Assembly (NCBI GenBank): GCA_035772785.1
Contig: JAOCPU010000025.1
Location: 124,001-188,000, forward strand
Reading direction: 5' to 3'
DNA from: Phlebiopsis flavidoalba
Taxonomy: Eukaryota > Basidiomycota > Agaricomycetes > Polyporales > Phanerochaetaceae
Length of the DNA: 64,000 nt
Positions 1 to 10,228 of the stretch are shown here, piece after piece. The notes under the pieces are model-generated. The model saw nothing but the letters and a program-made list of their open reading frames with translations. It searched no databases and was not told where the DNA came from. Every line of letters starts with the position of its first letter. Within the stretch, counting starts at the first letter, position 1. Both the position numbers and the translations under genes were made by a program.

Positions 1-3000
1 AGTGAACTCTCAACTCATCGATCAGAGTGAAAGAGTCCGTCAGCTGAGTTATCCACAAGCATGCCAAAATGGCGTCGTGTTAACGTTCCCCCAAAACCCC
101 CGGCATGTTTTTGCGATGCTGAGGTGGCCTTATATCACAGTACGTCAGCCACATTTTTCAAATTGCTGCAATTCCTTCACAAAGCGCGAACTCAAGCCGC
201 CGGGTCGGAAGTCCAAGGGCGAAGGTTGATGTTTCGGATTATTTCTACATATTTTAAATTTCACATTCTTTTCAGTGCAAGCCCAAACCTTCCTTGTGTG
301 CATTTTATCTACGCTGGATGACGGACTCAATCAGCGGTCTGGCTTTGGGGGGCCCCCATGCGGCTCAGAAATCCTGTGATGTCTCCACGTCCTTTGTTGC
401 GGCCATTCCTTCACGGCCGTGCCTTCCAGATTCGCAAGCAAGCTCTAAGCGCTTTCAGACTGAGAGCTAGGAGTTTCTATCGAAAATTGTATTGCCCGCA
501 TAACTAGATGGTAACGAATGCGAATTACCCTACACTCAGGTGTACCCCACCCGCGAGTCTCTGGGCACAAAGGCGCTGTATCACACGCGACTGACTTTCA
601 CCCAGTCGTGCGATGGCGAGACATGCGTGCATCCCCGAAACTCGTTAATGTCAATATTCGAATAATCCTTTTTTGAAGACTTGTGCAGTCGTAGTGGCAA
701 TCATTCGCTCGACCACTGATGGATTGGTTTTGGACGATGGTATGTGTTCCCCAGGTGAGTGATATGTTTACCGCGTCCATTGCGCCCACTTGTTTTTTGT
801 GTTGTTCACGCAGCTCTGATTGAATTACTGCTACCGTTCCTTCGGTATATTTAAATTTCAAACATATATTCAGGAACCGGCTATGCCACGAGACATTGGG
901 GCAGTAAACCCATCCTATAGCAATAGGGAAATGCTTCAACTGAGCACGCTTCCGACCAGCGCCCTGTAAAACGTGTTCGCTTGTGAACGTACCGCGTTGA
1001 ACAGAGCATGGTATGACGTCGGATCGTTTGAATTTCTGGCAGAATTCCCCATACTCAATGGTCACGCGTCAGGCCCGTTCACAGCTCACCCCGCCGCGGA
1101 GCCTATGCTATAAACGCTAACCCGTCGTTTCGACCAGCACCAATTCCCACAGCAGGCAGTAACTCTCCCCATACTCCTCACCTCATGTCGAACAACATCG
1201 TGGAGGTGCTACACTATCCACCATTCTTGCAGTAGGTGTGTTCAGCTGCTTATCCTGGCTAGCCAGGCGTCACCGTAACTTTTCTATTGCACACGGTGAC
1301 CTTCGCGCGCCCTGTTCTGCAAGCCCATGTGACCGTCGCACCTGGGGTTCAGCCCCATTGCGGGGTGGCCAGGGGCTGATCGAACCTCACTGCGTTCTTC
1401 TTCTCATTGTGTCTGTGGAATGCTTGTCCGCTATGAATCTATGTATCCTCTGTTCTCTGTCCTCCTTCTTGTTATGTGCTCCTCCGCCCATTCACTGGGT
1501 CGAAGCCTCAAGCCACCCAAGACCGCACCTTGCAACAAGCCACGGTCGCATCAGACGACGCAGTTCTTTTCTTGAGTTGTTTCACTCTATCTTCTCGCTG
1601 GATTCGAGGGCAACCGCGATGGTTGCCTGAAGTGCGGGCCCTCTTCGTGGCTTATCACGGAGGACGAGTACCTGCCGCTCTCGAGCTGCTCGCCGCAGCG
1701 TGCACGGGGAAACCAACACGCACCTTGCCCTACCGTATGTGTCCGATAAGTCGTCGTTACCAATAAAAGATTTCGTCCACTTGTCTCGGAATAAATGAGT
1801 GTGCCTCTGTCTCAAACAGAAGTGTGAAAGCAAACATTTGTACCAAGTTCGACTAGTAAACTCATATTACTTTCAAGCTTGTAGTCGCCGCGTCCCGTTG
1901 GGGACTACAAGCTGTTACACTGATGTAGACCTTTCCTGGGGCAGGTGACGCATCACCTAATGGCACCGACTCGGCTGACCGCGCTCAGAATCCGCCATAA
2001 CGGCTCTCAACGCGCAGTGGAGCACATACTGGGAAGAAGTGGACGGTCGGGGGCAGATGTCGACAGTCAGCCTATCCCGTTCAGCGCTGGAGTGTATAAG
2101 TTCTGATCTCGCGCTGCAAGGTCGAAAGACGATACAGGTGCGCGACGCACTCCAGCCTTTAGCGTCCAGACAAAAGATGCGTAAGGTCCGTGAAACTCAT
2201 CCAATTTCCACGGCGCAGTGGCGGTAGATGCGGACGAGGCAAAGGTCGCACGCGCGACCTGCGCTTGCATCCATCCCCCGCGCCCCTTGCGGTTCGCGCT
2301 CGTCAGCTTCGACCTGGGCGAGTAGCCGTGGGGCGGGTCAAGGTCAAGCCGTGCAGTGTCGTCTAGCCTGGTCGGTGGTGGATAACGCCGGCACAAAAGG
2401 GTAGGCTAGACGAGGGGCACATCGCGCCAGATTTGCTTGGACGTGAAGACGATCGGTAAGCCGAGACCAGAAAACCAATTTGGCCGCCAGGATGAAGGGC
2501 CTCGTGAGCGTATCATTCGTCTTGCTCCTCTTTTGTGGAGAAACGTGCCCGTGCGGACTTCGCAGATCGCAAGGGGAGAGATATCTGGGCAAGAGCAAGG
2601 GGCGATCGTCTGGTGCTAAGGGCAGGCGCCGCTTTGTGTGGCCTTGTTGTGCAAAGCCTTTGGAACCTAACAGGGAGCAAATACGAGGAGCGCCCTCGAG
2701 TCTTGGCTGCCCTCATGGTCAGCGTCCAGGTCCAATGGTAGGTAGCGGGGCCACGGCAACGCCAGTCTCGCGTCGCATATGGTTCGGTTGTGTTGCCAAG
2801 GTGTAAAACCCTAGCACCGGAGGCTGAGGAATAAGACCGGGCGACCTTCTTTCGCCGACCACACAAAAAACGTGACGCTGTCCCGCCCGGGGAGGATATC
2901 GATTTGAAGGCCCAACAGCGACTCTGTATTGAAGGGCCAGACACACATTCTATCAACGGAAAGCTCAAGTCAGCACGGCGAGGAAATTGCTGAGCAAGGC

Positions 3001-3523
3001 CGTACAATGAGTCTTGTGATCCCTCCTCTCTTTGTCCAGCCTCCTCGCAGATTACCTGGCCGATAGTGGTACCTGATCCAGCGCACTTCCAGAATCTCAG
3101 AAACCCTCTGTAATCCGCGCAAATCGGTAACAATTAGTGCTATGATATGTCCATATGACCTTCCAGACCCACCGAAGCCAACGCACTCGGGCGCCACCAA
3201 ACCTCTGGGCACCGCGTCCGCGACGTCCAGCCTCGAGATCACGCCAGCCCATCTCTGCGTGAACCGTTTACGCATAATTGAAACACTTTCCAATGCGGGA
3301 CGGCGAACAAAGACGCACCCAGGGGCAGGCACGCCGATCGCGATCGATCGTTAATCCCCTATGGCGCCACAAAGACACACTGGGCGAGATAGGCAGGTCA
3401 CGCACACCAGCTCTTTGTTTCGAGGGAGAGAGGGGGGCGGGATGTGTTGAGGGCTCTCGCCTGGGCAGAAGAGTCTGTGACTTGGAGGAAAGAGGGCGTA
3501 GAGGGACGACGAGGCTGCAAGGG

Positions 3524-3530
3524 TATATAA
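3524..3530 (+). promoter_or_regulatory. TATA box of the glycine-rich gene, copy A
   Basis: TATATAA lies 93 bases upstream of the start codon at 3,623. In the right-arm copy the matching position reads TATACCTAA, so only copy A keeps a clean TATA box. Confidence 0.6.
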
Positions 3531-3622
3531 GCTCCTCATGCTCGACAGCGAAAAGGCAAGTCTCACCTCGGACTTTACCCACCCACCCGTCTCTTCATCG
3601 CCTTCTTTCGCTCTCCGCCACA

Positions 3623-4276
3623 ATGCGTGCCTCCTCCTTCGCAGCCCTCGCTCTCCTCGCAGTCTCCATCACCGCCGCCCCCACCCCGGGCTTCTTCAAC
3701 TTCCCCACCGGCAAACGGCGGCAGCGCCGTCTCGGGCAGCTCTGGCGACGTGAACGGCGGCTCTGTCGTCAACGCCGGCTGGCACGTCTCCACCGGGCCC
3801 TGTAAGCATCCTTCTGCCCCTCCCATTCCCTATCTTGCGCTGACACCAATCCACGCAGCCAAGGGCGGCAACGGCGGCTTCTCGTCCTCCGGCAACGCCT
3901 ACGCCGGCGACGGCGGCTCCGCGAGCTACTTCGGCTTCGGCAGCGGCGGTCGGGAGCGGGCTTGGGAACGCACAGAGCGGCAACTCGGGCAACGCCAACG
4001 GCGGGTCCGTGCTCAACTCCGGCGCGGGCATCTTCAGCTACGGCTCGTCGAAGGGCGGGAACGGCGGGATCAGCTTCAGCGGCGCGGCTGTTGGTGGGAA
4101 CGGCGGCGACGGCAGTGCGTTTGGGAATGGTGGGAGTGGAGGGTACGCGGTGTCGGGCAATTCGGGCAATGCGAATGGAGGGTCGGTGGTTAAACACGGG
4201 CTTTGGGATCGTCACGGGCGGTGGACAGGGCGGGAACGGCGGGGTGAGCAAGAGCGGCAATGCGGTTGGGTGGTAA
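3623..4276 (+). CDS. Secreted glycine-rich repeat protein, copy A (frameshifted)
   Basis: The first codons give MRASSFAALALLAVSITAAP, a clear signal peptide with an alanine-rich cleavage region, so the product should enter the secretory pathway. The rest is a low-complexity Gly/Asn/Ser protein built on units such as GGNGG, SGNSGNANGGSVV and SFSGAAVGG. A GT-AG intron lies at 3,802-3,858. The coding frame changes at least three times: there is an extra A in GGCAAACGG (about 3,713), a change in the G-rich stretch near 3,945, and an extra A in GTTAAACACGG (about 4,190). Removing these bases restores one continuous glycine-rich frame ending at the stop at 4,274-4,276. I know of no biochemical role for such proteins; a wall or extracellular matrix role is a guess. 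Paralogs lie at 26,714-27,422 and 33,790-34,020. Confidence 0.7.
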
Positions 4277-4315
4277 CGGCGGCCAGGCTTGAATATCAGG
4301 CGGGCTTTGATTGGT

Positions 4316-5400
4316 TCACAATTTCGTTTTTCTTCGCGGTGTACTTGTAGCAATTCGCGGATTTCTTTCTCTTTGGGTTGTATTTGTAGCCTGGTGGGTC
4401 TTCTCATAACGGAAATGTATTTGTGTTCGTATGGCAATGTGGTATGGAAATGCGCATTCGAAATCCGGAGGCTGTGGATTACTTTTCGAGAGTTGGTCGT
4501 GCGACCCAGCTGCTGCGACCGCTGTTGAAGGGTCCATAATCGTCGGCCAGTGCACGATGCAGCACCGAGCAACTTGACCATAGCGAAGGTAGGCGTCCGA
4601 GAGGCTGACACCATATTCGTCTGCACAGCAAACAATGCTGAAGCATAACTGGACACAAGTCAGTCGTAATAAAAGCAGCAGCACACGCATACACCCACCT
4701 CGCCAACACCAATCTCCCTGCGAAAAGTCAGCCAAAAGGAACACCCAATAAAACCCGGACATACACCCACCGGATGACAGCTCGCTGCTCGGCCTCGGGC
4801 ACGTCGAGGAACAAGTACCGCCTAAAAACCCATGATAAAAAGAATTTCCGGGCGCGACCGTCGGCGAGACGTAAACGGCGTCGGGGATCGTCGGCCCTCG
4901 GGGGGGAGACGCGTCGGGTTGTCGGGATGGTGGTGAGTGTGGTTGGGGTGTTGTTCAGTGTGGTCGGGATGAGTCTGTGTTTCTCCGGGCGGTGGTCTGC
5001 GAGGTCGCCGGGTTGTGTAACTCGAGATCGTGGAAGGGCGGGTTCGTGGATTCTGGAGTGAGGTGGTTGTTGTGTCGAGCGATTTTTCGCGCAACGCAGG
5101 GAATGGTCAAGAACGTGATAGGCGTGGAGTTCACTACCAGATAATCGACACGGTGGAGATGATGGATGTCCGTTGATGGGTTGTGGGGACGGTGAGGTAG
5201 AACGGTCCTCGGCGAGGTCGTTCGACCGCCAATGAAGATGGCAGACGTGGAGCCGGGAAGGTCGGCGAGCCACAGGAGGGCATGATTGTCTAGTTACCGA
5301 CCTGCGCGATGTAGCTGCCTGAAGACGACCGGCATATAGGACGAGGTCGACGTCCACAGCGGGGACATCGAGCACCACGACCGCGAACGAGCATCCTACA
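4316..5400 (-). CDS. Unrecognised minus-strand gene, 3' exons including a 19-base exon
   Basis: Three minus-strand exons join in phase. The first, 4,821-4,771, encodes RYLFLDVPEAEQRAVI plus a split codon. The second is a 19-base exon at 4,717-4,699 encoding EIGVGE. The third runs from 4,648 and begins LCFSIVCCADEYGVSLSDAY. Introns at 4,770-4,718 (53 bases) and 4,698-4,649 (50 bases) both start GTGGGT and end in CAG. A further likely exon at about 5,390-5,305 reads VVVLDVPAVDVDLVLYAGRL; it would join in phase but across an unusually long gap of about 480 bases. The frame stays open to 4,316, inside the inverted-repeat arm, so the true stop may be earlier and masked by an indel. I do not recognise the family. 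The gene converges on the glycine-rich gene and may belong with the coding pieces at 5.5-8.3 kb. Confidence 0.45.
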
Positions 5401-5479
5401 ACGACTCTGCGTCAGACAAGCACAAGAGACAAGAAAACAGGCACAGCGACACCTCAGACCCTTTCGACGGGGGGGGGGA

Positions 5480-8290
5480 ACAACCCGCAAACACTGGGGA
5501 CGCATGCACCCTCCCCAGACGGTACGGCCGAGGAGTACTCGGACAACGCGCGCCTGACCGCCAGGGTAAGGTTAGCGCGCGTGCGAGTCTCGACGAGGAA
5601 ACGCCACGAGGGCCTCGCCGCGGGACGCACCCCCGTTGCTCCCCTGGCCTGACAGAACGCAAGAAAACGGGCGAGGAACAATACAGAAGGGCCGCGGGCG
5701 AAGGGGTCCCCCAGGGGCACCGGCGCGTGTCTCCCGGCGCAGGGGGGAGGGATGGGTCTCGCGCGCCGCTGGCATTTCCTGTTCTTCCCATTCATTTTCC
5801 CGCCATTTGTCGTGGTTCGCGGCGCACACGGGGGGAGCTGTCACACAGGGTGCCGAGTAAAAAGGCCATAGCGCGGCGTGCGCGTGCATTAGTACATAAA
5901 CATACATATTGCGGCCAGCGTAGAGAGAGAGAGAAGAATAAAAATCGCAGGACGCCCGCGCATCCGGCTTCTAATGAGCGAAGGCGATCGCTGCCGGCAG
6001 CGCACAGGCGGGCCCGCTATCGATGGGCCCGCCCGGCGGAGAAGTTTCATTTGGCGTGGACCGCGCACGCGGGGGCGTGGGTGTCGTGCGCGGGCCGCGG
6101 CGGCCACGACCGCGCGGGCAAAGGCCGTGAACGCGTCTCGGGCGGCCCGGCCGCCCCCGCTGGATGTGCGCCGCGCAGAAGCGGATGCAGTAAGCCCAGC
6201 ACCGGCAGGGAGGGATGGGAAAATAAAAGAAAGACATTTGAATATTGCGTGAGCGGAGCTCCGGTGGCACAAGGAGAAAGGGGAGGGGGGAACGAGGGGG
6301 CGGGACGAGGCTCACCTTGAGGGCGTATAGAACGATTCGGGGCGGGGCGCGGCGCGGGGGGTCGCCCCCGCTCTCCCGCGAAAGTGCGACGCGCAGCACG
6401 CCCTGGTCCTCGTCAAAGGAACAGCGGACGGCCGGGCGGACGGGCCGACGCACCCATGGACACCTTCCACACCGGCTCGCGTCTGAAACACTACAGAGGG
6501 CGTGAGCCGCAGAATCCGGTTAATGGCGCGGCGGACGTGCCTACGCGCGCGCGCGCGTCGGTCCGGTGCGCGAGCAGCTTTTTGACGTGCCCGAGCAGCC
6601 CCGCCGCAAAGTCCCCCGCGCCGCGCCGGACGTACATGCCGCACGCCCCGCAGCTCCGCACACACCTCCTCGTCCTCCTCGCCCGTCGTTCCTTCCCCCC
6701 ACAATCAGCCAACGCAGTTCCAAAAAGGACGAGCGCGGGCACACGCACCGACGTAGGTGTTTTTGCGCGCGCGACCCCTATTCCCACTGTTTGCGCTGCC
6801 AGCGGCCGCAGCTTCTAGCGCGGCATCGCATCCCGCGGGGGACACGCCCCTCCTCCGCGGACGCACGCTTCGCAGGGGGGTATCCACAGCGCGCACCCGC
6901 TTCTGGCGGCGCGCACCACGCGGGCCGCGGCCGGCGCGTCCTGCGCGCCCGCGAACGCCGCGGACGCGCCTGCGAACGCGGCGAACGCGTCCGAGGGCTT
7001 GCACTGGCATCATGCAATCGTTTATGGGTGCGCGTGGGAGGAAGAGAGAGCGAGAGAGGCGCGCACCGCCGGGGATGGAGAACGCGAGCTGCGTCGGGCG
7101 TGGCCAGCCGGGGGTCGTCTGCTGGCCCGAGGGACGCGGTGTGCGTGCCTGCCCCTCGCGTGCAGGGCGGCGGCGGTGCGGGGGGCCGCGGCCGGGCGAT
7201 CGTCGCGATCACCGGGCGTGCTCGCGTCGTCGGTTTTCATTACCACCCGAGGGCGTCCGACGTCCTCTTGCGCGGTCGTGTATTCCATCGCTTGTGAGAC
7301 GGGCGAAATCCGACATGCGGATTCGTGACATACCGGCGCGCCGCGTCGGCGGAGGCGTCTTCGGAGGCCTAGAAACACATACACACACACACCGTTATTC
7401 CAAATCGCACAGGCGCAATAATTTTTTTTTTCTTACAGTGTGTGCACCGTCCTCCTCGTCCCGGGCTTTGCGTTTGCGCGACCCAGGCTCGCTGACGTCC
7501 TAGCACCCCATTTCTTCAGTTCGCTGACACCACCAAGATCGTCGCCCTACCGGTTGTGGCGTCCCGCCCGACGCCACACTACAAATACCCATCGTCGCCA
7601 CACATCGCGCGCGGCGCGCTGCCCAGACCCGCACTCAGGACGAAATTGGCCCCAGCAGCCCACATCAAGAAAAACGCACGCAACCGGAGCCGCCCGAGGC
7701 CCCACCGCACGCGGACACGCTCGCGGCGGCGGCGCAGAGCCAGTTCAGATCGGCGGTGAGGACGAGCATAGGGGTGGCTGGGGCGGTCTGGGCGGGTGGC
7801 TGGGCGAGGGGAAGGAGGAGGGAATGTCCACGTCAGGCGCAGAGCCCGTGTTTTAATGCGCGTGTGGCACGCTGTTGCTGCACGGCGTGGGCACGTGGGC
7901 GCGGGGCGTGTCGCGTGCGGTCATGGGGCTCCCGGTGCGGAGGTTGCTATTCGTTGTCGCTGGCGCGTCGGTAGACTAGGCTTGAAGCTAGAGTTGCGGG
8001 ATGAGAGTTAGTGCTAGTGTGCCTGCACGCCGATGTGATGCCTCTTTGACAGTATTCGTCCACCGGGCGCGCAAGAGCGTCGTGCGAGCGAGCTCGACCA
8101 GGCACTCCGGGGCGAACGCAGCGCAGACCCTCGCGTCGTCGTGGAATAGACCCGTCCAGAATGACCGCGCGACGCAAAGCGAGGAGGGGAAAGTGAAAGA
8201 GACGCGCGACGGCGGCGATCGAGGATCAATCGCCGGAAAGGGCAAGCACCCCCTGAGAAAGCCCGCAACGCTCTTTCGTAGAGTTTTCAA
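5480..8290 (-). CDS. Probable fragmented minus-strand gene, unrecognised
   Basis: Very GC-rich DNA with several minus-strand pieces that read like protein, each followed by a frame change or a possible GT-AG intron. In gene order they are: 8,160-8,030 (FHDDARVCAAFAPECLVELA), 7,760-7,650 (VLTADLNWLCAAAASVSACG), 7,300-7,160 (SPVSQAMEYTTAQEDVGRPR), 7,005-6,870 (SDAFAAFAGASAAFAGAQDA), 6,680-6,530 (CGMYVRRGAGDFAAGLLGHV), 6,410-6,320 (FDEDQGVLRVAL), 6,220-6,080 (AARDAFTAFARAVVAAAARA) and 5,600-5,490 (RANLTLAVRRALSEYSSAVP). The overlapping plus-strand frames are Arg/Pro-rich and look like shadows. I cannot name a family or fix the exons. The gene would be divergent from the isomerase gene at 8,683. 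It may be one gene with the exons at 4.3-5.4 kb, or two. Confidence 0.35.
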
Positions 8291-8617
8291 TGCAGAGCCC
8301 CGCTGCAGCGATCACCGCGCGGGGCACACGCATGCGCCCTCCCCACGCGTGCGAAGCGCGAAATAGAGACGCGAGCAAGGGTTGAGAACAGCAGACGTGG
8401 CCCTTGACGCGCGCCGCCAGCCGCGAGAGAGGCCACACTTTCACACGCACGCCCCCGCCCGCTCCCAAGTGCGCGTACGCGTGGGACAAGACAAAGGGCA
8501 GCGCAGACGGCGGGGCGGGCGCGCGCCGCCGCCGGGGACCTGCAGCACGGAGCCGGTGCGGTGGGAAACCGCACGCGCGCTGCATCAAGCCACGTCAGCG
8601 TGCGGGTGGGGGACGGC

Positions 8618-8626
8618 CTATAAGGC
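8618..8626 (+). promoter_or_regulatory. TATA-like box of the disulfide isomerase gene
   Basis: CTATAAGGC lies about 60 bases upstream of the start codon at 8,683, in the gap between this gene and the minus-strand coding pieces that end near 8,290. Confidence 0.5.
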
Positions 8627-8682
8627 GCGGCGCGGTCGCTAGGGCCTTCCACGACACCACCTCATTCTCTCTGCTACTCAGC

Positions 8683-10228
8683 ATGCTGCTCCCGCATTTT
8701 CTGGTGCTCACGGGTTTGTGGTTGGGGCCTGCGCTCGTGCAAGGCGGCGTTGTTCCCGAAGGATTCGCTTGTGAAAGCAGCTCGACGCGAAGGGGTTTAG
8801 GAAGGCGATGAAGGAGAATGTGCGTTGCGCGGTTCGGTGCTGTCGCGGTTTAGCTGACTTCTCTGCAGCAAACGAGCGTCGTGGCGTTCGTCGCGCCGTG
8901 GTGCGGGGTGCGTCTTTCTCTCCTGTGTCCGGACATGCGTGCGCTGACGGCGCGCGAACAGCACTGCCAACGCCTCGCGCCGGATGCTGAACAAGGCCGC
9001 GCTGGGCCTGTACCCGCTCATCCCGACGTACGCGGTCGACTGCGACAAGGACAAGAACAAGCGGCTCTGCGCCGAGCAGGGGCGTGCAGGGCTTCCCCAC
9101 ACTCAAGGTGCGTCATCGCATTTACCCCGCACGCGGGCGGCGCGTGCGCTCTCACGTGTGTGCACGCAGCTGTTCCCGCGCGGCGGGCGCAGTGAGCAAG
9201 CCGCTCGACTTCAACGGCGACGAGCGCACGGCGACCGCGATCTACTACTGGGCGTGTCGCGCGCGGTTGCCGCATGGCGTCAAGAAGCTGTACCAATACG
9301 ACGAGGATCGAGCCGTGGCTCGAGGCGGTGCGCACGCTCCCCCACCCCCTGCTCCGGACGCGACGACTGAACGCTTTACCCTATCGCAGAACAGGGACCG
9401 CACGCGTGCGTTCCTGCTGAACCAGGGGAAACACATCCCGCTGCTGTGGCAGACGCTCGGCAACAAGTACAAGCACGCGTTTTGTGTTTGGGCTGCACCG
9501 CGACCGGCAGGGGAAAGAGCTCGGAGAAGATGGGCCTCGAGAAGGGCGAGTGGGGCACGAGCAAGGTGCTCGTCTACCCCGCGGGCTCGATGGACTTTGT
9601 GCGCTTCGAGGGTGCGCGCATCTCACTCGCGGTCACGCCCCGCGACGCGGTCATCTGACATGCTACGTGTATTGCAGGGATACAGAAACTGGACTCGCTG
9701 TCGAAATTCTTTGACTCGGTCATTTGACGGGACAGTCGACCTGAAGACGGTCAACGAGGCCGCGGCGGCGGAGGAGTTTCGTGCCGGACGAGACGGAGCT
9801 CGAGATCGAGCGCAAGCAGGAGGCACAGCGCCTCGCGCTCGCGCACGGCGGCTTCTCGAGGCCTCATCGACTTTGAGGAGGCGCGATATGCTCACGCTCA
9901 CGGCAAGGACTTTCACGGCAAGCAGGGCTACCCGGGCATGATGGGCGGCGGCGCGGTGCCGCACGCGAAGAAGGAGGAGCAGGCAGAGGAGAATCCAGAG
10001 GACCAGCGATACAGGGAAAAGCTCATCAAGGCTCATCAAGTCGCAGAAGGCGGGCGGCGCGCAGCGGGACGATGGCGGCGACGGGCGCGGGCGAGCAGAG
10101 GGCGACGAGCGCGAGCGGGGCGGGGCAGCCGCAGGACGGCGGAAGCACCAGCGGGTGGCGCGGCGAGCTTCGTGGCGCAGGGCCCCGCGGGGGGCGATGA
10201 CGCGGGGCGTGCGAAAGACGAGCTGTAA
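8683..10228 (+). CDS. mpd1: ER protein disulfide isomerase, MPD1-like, with KDEL (frameshifted)
   Basis: A thioredoxin-fold oxidoreductase of the ER lumen. The start MLLPHFLVLTGLWLGPALVQ is a signal peptide. The active site is VAFVAPWCG-HC, a CGHC thioredoxin site split by an intron between Gly and His. Downstream come LYPLIPTYAVDCDKDKNKRL, GFPTLK, SKPLDFNGDERTATAIYYWA, the second-domain stretch AFLLNQGKHIPLLWQTLGNK and LVYPAGSMDFVRFEG, then an acidic tail with HGKQGYPGMMGGG and a final KDEL stop at 10,217-10,228, the ER retrieval signal. GT-AG introns read at 8,820-8,868, 8,908-8,961, 9,108-9,169, 9,328-9,389 and 9,612-9,677. Single-base indels interrupt nearly every exon (for example at 8,760, 8,785, 9,724 and 9,780); skipping them gives one continuous protein of the expected family length. 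I think these are assembly errors, not decay. Confidence 0.9.

Larger units (their letters stand above)
1..4408 (+). repeat. Left arm of a large inverted repeat
   Basis: This whole stretch is colinear with the reverse complement of 26,581-30,870. Matching landmarks include the block at 170-330 against 30,860-30,690, the phrase AATCCTGTGATGTCTCC at about 379 against 30,660, GATTGGTTTTGGACGATGG at about 722 against 30,360, the block at 1,258-1,520 against 29,910-29,700, the block at 2,640-2,730 against 28,440-28,360, and the glycine-rich gene. Apart from that gene I see no convincing coding region in 1-3,600; the open frames are short and do not agree between the arms. The arms differ by many substitutions and small indels, so the duplication is not recent or the assembly is noisy. 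Homology fades near 4,408, at a shared TTCTCATAA. The left limit lies outside the window. Confidence 0.85.
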
